Source: Thermoplasmata archaeon (GTDB taxonomy: Archaea; Thermoplasmatota; Thermoplasmata; Thermoplasmatales; Thermoplasmataceae). Taken from it: a DNA stretch of 29,287 nucleotides. The stretch spans positions 1 to 29,287 of the forward strand of contig JAJYVJ010000006.1 in NCBI GenBank assembly GCA_021792045.1. The letters are read 5' to 3'. This document shows positions 5,914-14,643 of the stretch, piece after piece; the stretch's first letter is position 1, and every line of letters starts with the position of its first letter. The position numbers and the translations under genes were made by a program. The notes beneath the pieces are model-generated. The model ran no database searches and had not been told where the DNA came from. It saw only the letters and a list, made by a program, of their open reading frames with translations.

Positions 5914-7593
5914 TTATAGTGGTGTTTTAAAACGCACTCCGGATTTTATTAAAGATTTAGAACTTTCGTATCCAGCATCGGCATGTCTTATAACGCCTAT
6001 CCCGCTATCACCATTAAGAACTCGCGAAATTCTTTCTCTGGCATCATCCGTTCCGTCAGCAACGATTACAAAACCTGCGTGTATAGAATTACCTATGCCT
6101 GTACCACCACCGTGATGTACTGAAACCCATGTGGCTCCGGATACTGCGTTCAATAGGGCATTTAATATTGGCCAATCTGCAATTGCATCGCTCCCATCTT
6201 TCATGGCTTCGGTTTCTCTATATGGAGAGGCGACGGATCCTGTGTCATGATGATCTCGGCCAAGAGCGACAGGTGCACTAACTATCTTCTTTTTAACAAG
6301 ATCATTTATCAGCAATCCTATCTTTTCCCTGAGTGGATATCCAGCGTAGCAAATCCTTGCCGGAAGCCCTTGGAACTTAACACGTTCTTTTGCAAGCTTA
6401 ATCCACTCTACAAGATGCTCTTCTTCAGGGAACGTATCGATTATAGCTTGGTCAATCTTGTAGATATCCTCTGGATCTCCAGAAAGAGCTACCCAACGGA
6501 ATGGGCCGGAGCCAACAGAGAAGATATCACGTATGTAAGCAGGAACATATCCCTGTATGTCAAATGCCCGATCCAGCCCTGCTTCTTTGGCTCTAGTCCG
6601 TATATCATTTCCATAATCGAAGACTATAGAACCTTTACTCTTTAGCCTAAGAATTGCGGTGACTTCCTTCACTATTGAATCGTAGACCGCCTTAATATAA
6701 GCTGCCTTATCACGGCTTCTAAACTCCGATGCCGAATCGACTGTATATCCTTCCGGTATGTAACCTAAGTTTAGATCATGTGCTGCGGTCTGGTCCGTGA
6801 TTACATCAGGAACAATACCTCGATTTAATATCTCACTATACACAGTAGCAGCGTTCCCAAGTAGACCAATTGAAATAGGTTTACCTGCTCGAAGAGCCTC
6901 ATCCTTGAGCTTTAGCGCCTGATCCAGATTGTCGGCCCACGTATCGAGATATTTTCCTTTGAGCCTGCGATCGATTTTTGTTTTATCTATTTCTACTATT
7001 ATTCCTACTCCGTTATTCATGGTTATAGCAAGGGGCTGTGCTCCTCCCATTTCACCGAGGCCGGAAGAAAGAACCCACTTTCCTTTTAAATCCTTAGCGC
7101 CAAACTCCTTTTTAGCCAACGCGTGCAGAGTTTCATAAGTGCCTTGGAGGACCCCCTGAGTCCCAATGTATATCCAGCTCCCGGCAGTCATTTGGCCAAA
7201 CATGGTTAGTCCTCTCTTTTCGAGGTCCCAAAATACATCGTCTGTAGCCCAGTGAGGAACAATCTGTGCATTGACTATCAGAACTCGTGGTGCTTGGGCT
7301 GAAGTTTTGAACGCACCAACAGGCTTCCCAGATTGTATTAACAATGTTTCATCACTGTAAAGTTCTCTTAGCATCGAGACTATCTCATGAAAAGCTTCCC
7401 AGTTTCTTGCAGCTTTTCCTTTTCCTCCATAAACAATTAAGTTCTCTGGGTCTTTGGCAACCTCTGGATCAAGGTTATTCATTAAAAGTCTTAATGCAGC
7501 CTCTTGGCCCCATCCCTTAGTATTTAAGACCTTGCCTCGTGGTGCCCGAATAGCATCATGTTTTTCTATAGATAAGTCACTCTCTTTTTGCAT
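5914..7593 (-). CDS. hutU: Urocanate hydratase
   Basis: A 559-aa protein, the normal length of urocanase, which uses tightly bound NAD+ to add water to urocanate and form 4-imidazolone-5-propanoate in histidine breakdown; cytoplasmic. Family landmarks are all present: Gly-Gly-Lys-Gly-Lys-Ala-Ala-Arg-Asn near residue 55, the [10 protein letters not shown] NAD-binding stretch, Asp-Gln-Thr-Ala-Ala-His-Asp, the active-site Phe-Gln-Gly-Leu-Pro-Ala-Arg-Ile-Cys with Cys near 415, and [11 protein letters not shown]. No other hut gene is in the window, so it stands apart from the rest of the pathway here. It lies 90 nt after purA on the same strand with no strong ribosome site; a weak CTTTAAGG box near 7615-7622 would give a leaderless transcript. 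Confidence 0.97.
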   Translation of the reverse strand: MQKESDLSIEKHDAIRAPRGKVLNTKGWGQEAALRLLMNNLDPEVAKDPENLIVYGGKGKAARNWEAFHEIVSMLRELYSDETLLIQSGKPVGAFKTSAQAPRVLIVNAQIVPHWATDDVFWDLEKRGLTMFGQMTAGSWIYIGTQGVLQGTYETLHALAKKEFGAKDLKGKWVLSSGLGEMGGAQPLAITMNNGVGIIVEIDKTKIDRRLKGKYLDTWADNLDQALKLKDEALRAGKPISIGLLGNAATVYSEILNRGIVPDVITDQTAAHDLNLGYIPEGYTVDSASEFRSRDKAAYIKAVYDSIVKEVTAILRLKSKGSIVFDYGNDIRTRAKEAGLDRAFDIQGYVPAYIRDIFSVGSGPFRWVALSGDPEDIYKIDQAIIDTFPEEEHLVEWIKLAKERVKFQGLPARICYAGYPLREKIGLLINDLVKKKIVSAPVALGRDHHDTGSVASPYRETEAMKDGSDAIADWPILNALLNAVSGATWVSVHHGGGTGIGNSIHAGFVIVADGTDDARERISRVLNGDSGIGVIRHADAGYESSKSLIKSGVRFKTPL

Positions 7594-7683
7594 AAGAATC
7601 GTTAGTTTATTCTGTCCTTAAAGATAGTTTTTTCCTCAGGATATACCGCAGTTTACTGAAAATCTAATTGTGTGAAAATGGCT

Positions 7684-8985
7684 TTATTTACCGTTCAACT
7701 TGAGTTCCGAACTCTCCCTAACAATTGTCATATTGCGTGTTTCCCCTAAAGAGACTATATCGACGGGAATCTTCAGGTAATCAACTATAAATTCGATATA
7801 TTCCTTCATTTTTTCTGGCAAACCGTTAAATCCGTTTTTGACTACTTTGTCATAATCCGGTTCGCCCCAGGGTTCAAATTCCCGCAACTCGAGATCAATA
7901 CCGTCAACCTCTTCAAGGTTCCTAGGGATATAATCTATACTTTTGCCATTTTTCCTGTAGCCAGTGCAGACTTTTATCTTATCCATCTTACCCAAGGTGT
8001 CTATTTTTGTTATCGCCAAAGCGTCAACATCATTCATTCTTGTTGCGTATTTTAGTAAAGGAAGATCAAGCCAACCCACCCTACGAGGTCTTCCTGTTGT
8101 GGTACCGTATTCATGCCCTAAATCGCGGAGGCGATCAGCCTCTTTTCCTTCAATTTCACTCGGAAAAGGGCCAGCACCAACCTTCGATGTGTAGGCTTTT
8201 ACAACTCCAAGGACAAAATCAACCTTTCTAAAAGAGAAACCTGCACCTGTTGACAGCGCTCCAGAAAGTGCATTGGATGAAGTGACAAAAGGGTACATAC
8301 CAAAATCTATGTCAAGCATAGTTCCTTGTGCACCCTCAAAAAGTATGTTTTTTCCATTAGAGTATTTTTCATAAATTATGTTCTCAGTGTAGTCAAGGAA
8401 TTGTTTTACATACTTGCCAACCTCTAGAAGAGCCGATGAAAGAGCCTGCCTTTCCGTCTGTTGTGAGAATTTCGTGTCCTTCAGGAGATTTTCTTTCATT
8501 CTGTAAATCGTCTCGACCTTCTCGTCAAGTATAGTTTTACTCAGAAGATCTACCATCCTTATTCCTGTCCGGGCATATTTGTCCTCGTATGTTGGTCCAA
8601 TTCCTTGAGCTGTTGTCCCTATGCTCAGTTTTGATCGGATTTCTTCTTCTTTCTTATCAAGTTCTTTGTGCATAGGGGTGACCACATGCGCCATTTTACT
8701 GATCTTTATTTCGGCGTTTCCACCGGATTCCCTAAGCTTCTGTATCTCATCTTTAAGCGCGAAAGGATCAATGACCATTCCGTTACCAAGAACAACAGTC
8801 TCACATCTTAAAGAGCCGGACGGAACAAGATGAAATTTGAACGTTCGCCCGTCAGTTACTACGGTATGCCCTGCATTTCCACCGCCATTGAACCTAACAG
8901 CGACCTCAAATCTATCGCTTAAGAAATCTGTTATCTTTCCCTTCCCTTCATCACCAAATTGTAGACCCAAAACTGCCGCTATCAT
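7684..8985 (-). CDS. purA: Adenylosuccinate synthetase
   Basis: A 433-aa enzyme that joins IMP and aspartate using GTP to make adenylosuccinate, the first committed step from IMP to AMP. The N-terminus carries Gly-Leu-Gln-Phe-Gly-Asp12-Glu-Gly-Lys-Gly-Lys, the GTP-binding loop with the catalytic Asp, then Asn-Gly-Gly-Gly-Asn-Ala-Gly-His40, the catalytic His. Later motifs include Thr-Ala-Gln-Gly-Ile-Gly-Pro, Phe-Glu-Gly-Ala-Gln-Gly-Thr, Gly-Thr-Thr-Thr-Gly-Arg-Pro-Arg-Arg and Thr-Lys-Ile-Asp. Length is standard. The ATG is preceded by a GAGGTG motif eight nt upstream, unlike many leaderless genes here. It appears to be transcribed alone. Confidence 0.97.
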   Translation of the reverse strand: MIAAVLGLQFGDEGKGKITDFLSDRFEVAVRFNGGGNAGHTVVTDGRTFKFHLVPSGSLRCETVVLGNGMVIDPFALKDEIQKLRESGGNAEIKISKMAHVVTPMHKELDKKEEEIRSKLSIGTTAQGIGPTYEDKYARTGIRMVDLLSKTILDEKVETIYRMKENLLKDTKFSQQTERQALSSALLEVGKYVKQFLDYTENIIYEKYSNGKNILFEGAQGTMLDIDFGMYPFVTSSNALSGALSTGAGFSFRKVDFVLGVVKAYTSKVGAGPFPSEIEGKEADRLRDLGHEYGTTTGRPRRVGWLDLPLLKYATRMNDVDALAITKIDTLGKMDKIKVCTGYRKNGKSIDYIPRNLEEVDGIDLELREFEPWGEPDYDKVVKNGFNGLPEKMKEYIEFIVDYLKIPVDIVSLGETRNMTIVRESSELKLNGK

Positions 8986-9563
8986 TCTTAATACACCTCG
9001 TACAATAACAAATATTCTGACCTGATTTCAAAACAAAATTCGCATAGTGCTCCAAGTATTGAAAACCTTGATAACACAAGTCAATCATCGCTTTGATCCT
9101 TATATTACTTGTCACGACAAAAACGTGAAGCATCTTGGTCTTACATATCCTATTGTATCAACATGCCATGAATATAGGGAAGTCCACCAGTAGGACTGCT
9201 AAGGGGAAAAAATGATCGCAACTCCATCAGGATTGCACCGTAGTTTTGAGAAAGGAGATATTTACATCTAATCAGGGAGTTCAGAATCACGGTCCCTTAC
9301 GAAACGCATGGAAACGTCATATTCAAGTATCAGATAAAATGCACATATACAATTTCCTGTGATTGAGAGAGAACACCGTTAAATTATGCATAGAGATAAG
9401 ATACTAAAATTAGCTTCATACTGAACCCAAGTTTTAATTCTCCACCATCGTAACACCAGAGAGCCTTTTCGCAACGTAGATCAATTCCTTACCCACATTG
9501 GGGTTGGTCCTTTACCAAGTATACTTGATATTTTTACCTTCCCATTGCTAACCTTACTGATTT
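8986..9563. other. 578-nt intergenic stretch between purA and the sugar ABC operon
   Basis: No gene is supported. The purA promoter and ribosome site occupy the first ~50 nt. Elsewhere I see only a weak 5-bp hairpin (AGTCC/GGACT, about 9181-9197) and a short frame of 28 codons on the minus strand (9481-9567) that begins inside the ABC ATPase stop. The region is unusually long for this compact genome and may hold a decayed gene or a non-coding RNA, but nothing specific is visible. Confidence 0.5.
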
Positions 9564-10529
9564 TCACACGGAGCTGGAAGCCTGAGGTGCGTTCTCTGCT
9601 TCCTTAAATTCTATAAATTTTTCTACCGAAAAATGAACAACTTCACCCGATCCGAAAGGTTTGGGACTCTTCAATATTATGCCTGTACCGTCGTCCATTA
9701 GGCCATGAATGAAATACACATCACTTACACTTTCCGATAAGCTAACGGTCATTGAAAATTTTCCCGAACCAATCTTAGCCCACTCCGGTCTAAATCCTCT
9801 ATGTTCTATAATATTAATAGGAAAATCTCCAACGAAATCCCCGATCCATGCGGTTTTTGGCTTTTCATATAGATCTTTATAGTCTGAAACTTGTTCAAAG
9901 ACTCCGTTGTGCAGTACGCCTACCCTGTCACCAAGAGCCTCTGCTTCCTTCTGGTCATGCGTCACAAAAACAAATGTTTGATTTAGTTCTTGTTGAAGCT
10001 TCTTCAATTCGCTCCTTGCGGTGTACCTTACCCTCGCATCAAGATTACTCAATGGTTCATCAAGTAAGAACATTGATGGGTTTCTCACAATTGCTCTGGC
10101 AAGTGCGACTCTCTGCTGTTGACCCCCACTTATCTGATAAATCTTTTTTTGCAGAATTTCCGTAATGTTAAGCTTGGCTGCCACTTCCTTAACCTTGCGA
10201 TCGATGTACCGTATCCTGTGCATCTTCAATGGAAAAGCAATATTGTTGTACACATTCATATTCGGATAGAGAGCATAGTTTTGAAAAACCATCGCAAGAT
10301 TCCTTTTATTTGGAGGTAGTCTAGTTACGTCTCGGCCGTCAATAAACACTTTCCCACTATCAGGTTGCTCTATACCAACAATGATTTTTAATAGGGTCGA
10401 CTTCCCAGTCCCAGATGGACCAAGCACTACAAAAAATTCACCCTCTTCCACCTCGAGAGACATGTTATCTATTACTTTTGTTCGCCCATAACTTTTAGAT
10501 ATGTTCCTTAATTCAAGCTTATTGCCCAT
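9564..10529 (-). CDS. Sugar-type ABC importer ATPase (MalK/UgpC class)
   Basis: The energising subunit of a CUT1-class importer, sitting on the cytoplasmic face. All ABC motifs are intact: Walker A Gly-Pro-Ser-Gly-Thr-Gly-Lys-Ser-Thr, Q-loop Val-Phe-Gln-Asn-Tyr-Ala-Leu-Tyr-Pro, signature Ile-Ser-Gly-Gly-Gln-Gln-Gln-Arg, Walker B Met-Phe-Leu-Leu-Asp-Glu-Pro, D-loop Ser-Asn-Leu-Asp, and H-loop Val-Thr-His-Asp. A C-terminal regulatory (TOBE-like) domain of about 90 residues follows and is a little shorter than in bacterial MalK. The chosen ATG at 10529 has GGTGA four nt upstream; a GTG at 10541 would add four residues without a ribosome site. The gene overlaps the end of the preceding 184-aa gene, so translation is probably coupled. 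Confidence 0.92.
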   Translation of the reverse strand: MGNKLELRNISKSYGRTKVIDNMSLEVEEGEFFVVLGPSGTGKSTLLKIIVGIEQPDSGKVFIDGRDVTRLPPNKRNLAMVFQNYALYPNMNVYNNIAFPLKMHRIRYIDRKVKEVAAKLNITEILQKKIYQISGGQQQRVALARAIVRNPSMFLLDEPLSNLDARVRYTARSELKKLQQELNQTFVFVTHDQKEAEALGDRVGVLHNGVFEQVSDYKDLYEKPKTAWIGDFVGDFPINIIEHRGFRPEWAKIGSGKFSMTVSLSESVSDVYFIHGLMDDGTGIILKSPKPFGSGEVVHFSVEKFIEFKEAENAPQASSSV

Positions 10530-11062
10530 GTTTTCACCCACTGTTTGACTTTTGCAGCATTATTTCTATGCACAAAATTTATTGCTGTATCATAGAATTT
10601 TGTCACTTTCGCATAAGTTCTGATAGGTCTTTCTTCGTCACTTACCAGTATATCTGAAAAAAGATCATAATCAGAAAGTAGCCCAATATTTCTTTTCCTC
10701 TTCGTACGTAGTACGGTTCCGTAATTAAGTTTGTCGTTGGACCCTAAATCTGAAATAACAAATATAGGGAAAGAAAAGCTATTGACCAGCATGTTTGAAT
10801 CAAATTTTTTATGGAATATGCCGGTTATTTTGGAAAGAGCTCGGGAGTTGCTAAGCTCCAGTAGAATCCGACTAGTTATAATACATCTTCTGTATTCATA
10901 GGCGGCTTCACTCTTTAAACTTAAAGATGATAATTCATGACCAAAAACATAAATTTGTCTAGATAATCTAATATTTTTTATCGGTGAATTCACTAAAACT
11001 CTTATACCATCGCCCACGGTAAACTGGAGTGATTCTGAAACGTTGAATAAAAGGTTTTTCAC
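10508..11062 (-). CDS. Unrecognised 184-aa protein inside the sugar ABC operon
   Basis: The gene lies between the second permease and the ATPase. It starts with GTG seven nt after the permease stop, with GGGTGA overlapping that stop as ribosome site, and ends inside the ATPase start region, so it is cotranscribed and translationally coupled. The protein is soluble, basic at its C-terminus, and has no signal peptide or membrane span. Visible features are a beta-rich first 45 residues, an arginine/serine helix region around 55-85, and the stretch Arg-Thr-Lys-Arg-Lys-Arg near 120. No known transporter subunit, regulator or glycosidase motif is seen. Its fixed position suggests a role tied to the transporter, such as a regulator of the ATPase or of sugar metabolism; this is inference only. 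Confidence 0.65.
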   Translation of the reverse strand: MKNLLFNVSESLQFTVGDGIRVLVNSPIKNIRLSRQIYVFGHELSSLSLKSEAAYEYRRCIITSRILLELSNSRALSKITGIFHKKFDSNMLVNSFSFPIFVISDLGSNDKLNYGTVLRTKRKRNIGLLSDYDLFSDILVSDEERPIRTYAKVTKFYDTAINFVHRNNAAKVKQWVKTWAISLN

Positions 11063-11069
11063 TTCCTTT

Positions 11070-11909
11070 TCACCCCGTAATACCTGCTGTCAAATAACTG
11101 CCCTTAATGAACTTTGAAAGCACAATTGTTAGAACAATAACAGGCAATGTCACTAGAAGTGAGAATGAAGTTGCAGTTAAGATGTCGCCCCGTGCTGTAC
11201 TATCAAAGTATATTAGAATTGGAAGTGTTGGATGGACAGGGGATAATATTACTGCAAAGGTAAACTCGTCCCATGACATCATCCATGAGAGCAAGAAAGC
11301 AGAAATAACTCCTGGAATTGCAAGAGGAAAAATCACTTGATAAAGTGTTTGAAAAAAACCGGCCCCATCGACTCTTGCCTGTGATTCAAGTTGTTTAGGT
11401 ACTGATTGTAGTGCTCCCATCATTAAAAAGACAGTTAGAGGCAGGACGATAAGCTCCTGTGCAAGTGCGAGTCCAAAGGCAGAATCATAAAGACCTAACT
11501 TAAGAAACGATACACTGATTGGAATTGCAATTGTTAGTGAAGGTATCATGGTCGAAAAAAATAGTAAAGCGATCAGTATACTGCTGACTTTGAATGAAAG
11601 TTTGCTTAAACCGTAGGCCGCGTGATATCCGAGAAGAATGGCAAGGGAAGCTACAATAAAGGCTGTCTCCAAACTTTTGTAAAATGCCGCAATCAAAACA
11701 CTTCCGTATCCACTGAATGCCTTAATGAAGTTGGCCAGTGTAAACTTTGATGGAATTAATGCGGGATAATATGCTGCTACGGTCTGACTCGGATCTCCCA
11801 ATGCTATGATCGCAAGTATATATATCGGCAAGAGGACTAAAAATGAAAATATGGCTATCCCTATATACGTATAATACTTGGATTTTGGACTTCTGTATTC
11901 GCTAACCAT
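11070..11909 (-). CDS. Sugar ABC importer permease (MalG class)
   Basis: A 279-aa inner-membrane permease with six predicted helices (first near residues 13-35). The cytoplasmic coupling motif is clear in the last third: Glu-Ser-Gln-Ala-Arg-Val-Asp-Gly-Ala-Gly-Phe-Phe-Gln-Thr-Leu then Ile-Phe-Pro-Leu-Ala-Ile-Pro-Gly, matching the EAA loop that docks on the ATPase. The N-terminal Tyr-Tyr-Thr-Tyr-Ile-Gly start and the periplasmic loop before helix 2 fit the MalG/ThuG group. It follows the partner permease with only one nt between stop and ATG. Confidence 0.92.
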   Translation of the reverse strand: MVSEYRSPKSKYYTYIGIAIFSFLVLLPIYILAIIALGDPSQTVAAYYPALIPSKFTLANFIKAFSGYGSVLIAAFYKSLETAFIVASLAILLGYHAAYGLSKLSFKVSSILIALLFFSTMIPSLTIAIPISVSFLKLGLYDSAFGLALAQELIVLPLTVFLMMGALQSVPKQLESQARVDGAGFFQTLYQVIFPLAIPGVISAFLLSWMMSWDEFTFAVILSPVHPTLPILIYFDSTARGDILTATSFSLLVTLPVIVLTIVLSKFIKGSYLTAGITG

Positions 11910-11910
11910 T

Positions 11911-12744
11911 TTATGACACCCTGCTGTATTTTGATCTGTATACCATTATGAGCACCGCAAAAATCAAAACAAAACCCAACAAAATCGTAGCTGCTGCATA
12001 AGACGGGTCTGGATTAACGATATCAAAAAGAGAGTAAGTCATTGTTGTCAACAGTTGGTATGGGAATATTAGCAATGCCATTGCAAAAATATTGAATTCG
12101 CTTATACCCCTGATCATCAAGGCTATTGCAATAAATCCGGCCATGTTAGGTAAGGTAATCCTAAAAAACCTCTGAAATGGGCCAGCGCCATCGACCATAG
12201 CTTGGCTGTACAGATCAGAAGGTATAGTGGACATACCCGCGAGGAGAATAAGCATCACTATTGGTGTGTTTTTCCAGGAGTCAGCCAGAATTAAGACTAA
12301 GAGGGCCCTGGGAAAAGTTGCTTCCCAATCAACGGCATGAAAGCCGAAAAGACTTATGAAGGAATTGACGTAACCTCCGTATGAAGAAAACATATCATGG
12401 AATATGACCGCTGCCACAATGGTTGCTACTCCAAAGGGAATAAGGAATATTGCGGTAAAAGCACTTCTGCCCTTGAATGGCTTTGACAATAAGCTGGCCA
12501 CAATAAATGCAACTGTAAACTGCAGGAGAAGAGCAGCCCCTGTAACAATGAAAGTATTGAGTATGGGTCTTGTCCCGAACGTACTCAAAACAAAGTGATA
12601 ATTGTACAGGGAAAACGGATGAATTGGGGTCTCAAATCCTCCGCGGACAGATTCTATGGCAGGATAAAAAGCCAAATATAAAACATATACTACGGCTGGT
12701 GCGATCAGCAAGTACGCAGACCATTGATCTCTCCATTTCAACAA
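11911..12744 (-). CDS. Sugar ABC importer permease (MalF class)
   Basis: A 277-aa six-helix permease, the partner of the MalG-type protein. The EAA loop reads Tyr-Ser-Gln-Ala-Met-Val-Asp-Gly-Ala-Gly-Pro-Phe-Gln-Arg-Phe with Ile-Thr-Leu-Pro-Asn-Met. The short N-terminus (first helix at about 8-30) is typical of archaeal CUT1 permeases, which lack the large MalF P2 loop. There is no ATG near the N-terminus: two consecutive TTG codons open the frame, and GGTGA stands three or six nt before them, so a TTG start (12744 or 12741) is well supported. A run of nine T separates it from the binding-protein gene. Confidence 0.92.
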   Translation of the reverse strand: MLKWRDQWSAYLLIAPAVVYVLYLAFYPAIESVRGGFETPIHPFSLYNYHFVLSTFGTRPILNTFIVTGAALLLQFTVAFIVASLLSKPFKGRSAFTAIFLIPFGVATIVAAVIFHDMFSSYGGYVNSFISLFGFHAVDWEATFPRALLVLILADSWKNTPIVMLILLAGMSTIPSDLYSQAMVDGAGPFQRFFRITLPNMAGFIAIALMIRGISEFNIFAMALLIFPYQLLTTMTYSLFDIVNPDPSYAAATILLGFVLIFAVLIMVYRSKYSRVS

Positions 12745-12752
12745 AAATCACC

Positions 12753-12761
12753 AAAAAAAAA
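12753..12761 (-). terminator. T9 tract directly after the binding-protein stop
   Basis: On the minus strand the binding-protein TAA (12764-12762) is followed at once by nine T. Oligo-T is sufficient to terminate archaeal RNA polymerase partially. Placed between the binding-protein gene and the permeases, it could let most transcripts end after the binding protein, which is needed in excess. Confidence 0.45.
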
Positions 12762-14168
12762 TTATACGGATATTGGTCCGTAATTGTTTGGGTTCTGATA
12801 TAACGTTGCATTGGCCGATCCGTAGTTGGCTAAGATATATTTATACATTTGAGTGTGCGCGTTGGCAAGATCAGATGCTATCGAACTGTACGATCCACCG
12901 TTAACAATCAGCGGGTTAAAGACGTCCTGGTCCAATATGGTTTGCCATTCAGTTATCCACGGCGTAGGATTCCTGAGAAATACCCCCTGATCAATGGCAG
13001 CTCCCAATGCAGAATCTATCGCGCTATATTTAGCTGGCAAGTTTTGGTATGCTCCAGCATTTATTGCTACCCAAGAAAGGTTCAAAAGAGTCTCTTTTTG
13101 AGCCTGCTCGCCTAGCAAGAAGCTAATGAAAGCCTCATCACTAGGTATGTTTGTTGCCCCCTTTGGAATAAAGAGGACATCTCCACCAAGCAAATGGTTG
13201 CCATTAACCGGACCTGCTGGACCAGGATAGAATCCCAGTGTCGAGTTCGTCATGTTGTATGGGGTGCTAGTAAGAGTATTATATATGTAAGGCCATTGAT
13301 AGTCAAGAATTGAATAATTACCGACCGCCAAGCCATGGTATGACCCCCAGTAACCGGTCTTATACGCGGGGACGAAGTAGGAACTTAGGTTTTTCAGAAA
13401 CTGCATTGCGTGTAAATCTCCCGAATCGTTTATGTATAGTGGATTCCCACCGTACTGAACCATTAATTGGTAAAGTTCAGTCGCAGTACTTGAGCCGGTT
13501 CTTACACCGAAAGTTGAACCACCTTGTATCATTATTTCTGGAAGACTTTTATTGTGTAATGTCTCTGCATCTTTTAAAAACTGGGTGTCATTCGCGGGAG
13601 GCGCAGATATGCCAGCTTTTGCTAGAATGGTCTTATTGTAAAATACCAGCGGAACATTTCCTCTAAATGGGAAGAAATAAACCCCACCAAAAACATGTTT
13701 CTCATAAAGTACAAGGTTCTGTGCTGCTGGAACCAAATTCGGTGGCATAAGCGCAGGTGCCATTGTAGAAAGATTCATAAGTACGTTCCCAGATGAACTG
13801 TATATCAACTGCCCTATTTCCAGATTGTCTTGCCCGGCAACTATACTTCCTACTTTCCCAGACTTTTCAAGAGCCAGTATATCTTTCGACACGTCGCCGC
13901 TTCCTACGTTAACAAAATTTACGTGTATTCCTGGATACTCAGCTTCAAACTGAGGAATCAACGTATTGTTAATGTACTTAGCCTCGCTAGCAGCTACACT
14001 TTCATAGAACTCCAGATTGACCGTGCTGGATGTTTTTGCCGAGGGGGCATGCGCAAGATATCCCCCTGTAAAACCAACCACTGCAACGACCACAACCAAA
14101 ACTACCCATCCCCACGGGCGTTTCGGTTTTACTTCATTGTCCATTGTCTTTTGACTCGCTTCTACCAT
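12762..14168 (-). CDS. Sugar-type ABC importer solute-binding protein (family 1), membrane anchored
   Basis: A ~468-aa extracellular binding protein. One N-terminal hydrophobic helix (Val-Val-Leu-Val-Val-Val-Val and following, about 20-40) anchors it, and no lipobox Cys is present. The mature part starts after a Ser/Thr-rich linker with Val-Asn-Leu-Glu-Phe-Tyr-Glu, then Ile-Pro-Gln-Phe-Glu-Ala-Glu-Tyr-Pro-Gly-Ile, the classical first lobe of family 1 binding proteins, and has many Asn-x-Ser/Thr sites consistent with glycosylation. Aromatic residues (Tyr/Trp) are frequent, as in saccharide-binding clefts, but the sugar is not determinable. I choose the ATG at 14168, not that at 14177, because a TATA box at 14198-14189 puts the transcript start at about 14167, giving a leaderless mRNA. 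First gene of the five-gene importer operon. Confidence 0.9.
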   Translation of the reverse strand: MVEASQKTMDNEVKPKRPWGWVVLVVVVAVVGFTGGYLAHAPSAKTSSTVNLEFYESVAASEAKYINNTLIPQFEAEYPGIHVNFVNVGSGDVSKDILALEKSGKVGSIVAGQDNLEIGQLIYSSSGNVLMNLSTMAPALMPPNLVPAAQNLVLYEKHVFGGVYFFPFRGNVPLVFYNKTILAKAGISAPPANDTQFLKDAETLHNKSLPEIMIQGGSTFGVRTGSSTATELYQLMVQYGGNPLYINDSGDLHAMQFLKNLSSYFVPAYKTGYWGSYHGLAVGNYSILDYQWPYIYNTLTSTPYNMTNSTLGFYPGPAGPVNGNHLLGGDVLFIPKGATNIPSDEAFISFLLGEQAQKETLLNLSWVAINAGAYQNLPAKYSAIDSALGAAIDQGVFLRNPTPWITEWQTILDQDVFNPLIVNGGSYSSIASDLANAHTQMYKYILANYGSANATLYQNPNNYGPISV

Positions 14169-14177
14169 GAAACGCAT

Positions 14178-14643
14178 ATTGAAATTACTATATTTAAGAA
14201 TTTCCTTTGCTATACCATACCGAATAAATATATTAACAACATACTTTCAACGAAGTAAGTTCATTTCATTTAGTTTTCCGCCATTCTCAGTTTTGCTTAA
14301 ATACACTTTCACCGTAGAATATAATAATACTAATCAAACTGAAGTTTAGCAGCATAATTTTCATTCTTCCTTTCGAAAGTTTTACGTTGTTAACTGTACT
14401 AAAAAAAGTCATTTAGATCCATCATTCAATCATCAAAATGTTCAAAAATCAGAGGATGAATACATAAACTTGCGCTGATCAATGATGTGTGGATAGATCT
14501 TTCAATTTTCGTGGAAACTAAAGGTCTTTAGATATCAATTTTTTCAATGACTCGGATTTCTATATTAATTCCATTGAGTCCTCTTAAAGAAATAAATTAC
14601 CTAGTAAGTTATATGAGTTTTGAGAAGATACTGAATAGATATT
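14178..14643. other. 466-nt divergent intergenic region between the sugar operon and icd
   Basis: The left end carries the minus-strand promoter of the sugar importer: TTAAATATAG at 14198-14189. The right end carries a plus-strand box, GTTATATGA near 14608-14616, about 26-30 nt before the expected icd start. In between I see no gene, only AT-rich sequence; a loose inverted pair GACTC (about 14552) and GAGTC (about 14576) is the only symmetry noticed. Confidence 0.5.

Noticed and set aside
9481..9567. 28-codon minus-strand frame as a gene
   Set aside because: Too short to support from sequence alone; no separate ribosome site apart from the ATPase end.
9848..10319. Plus-strand frames antisense to the importer ATPase
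   Set aside because: Shadows of a clearly conserved ABC ATPase on the other strand.
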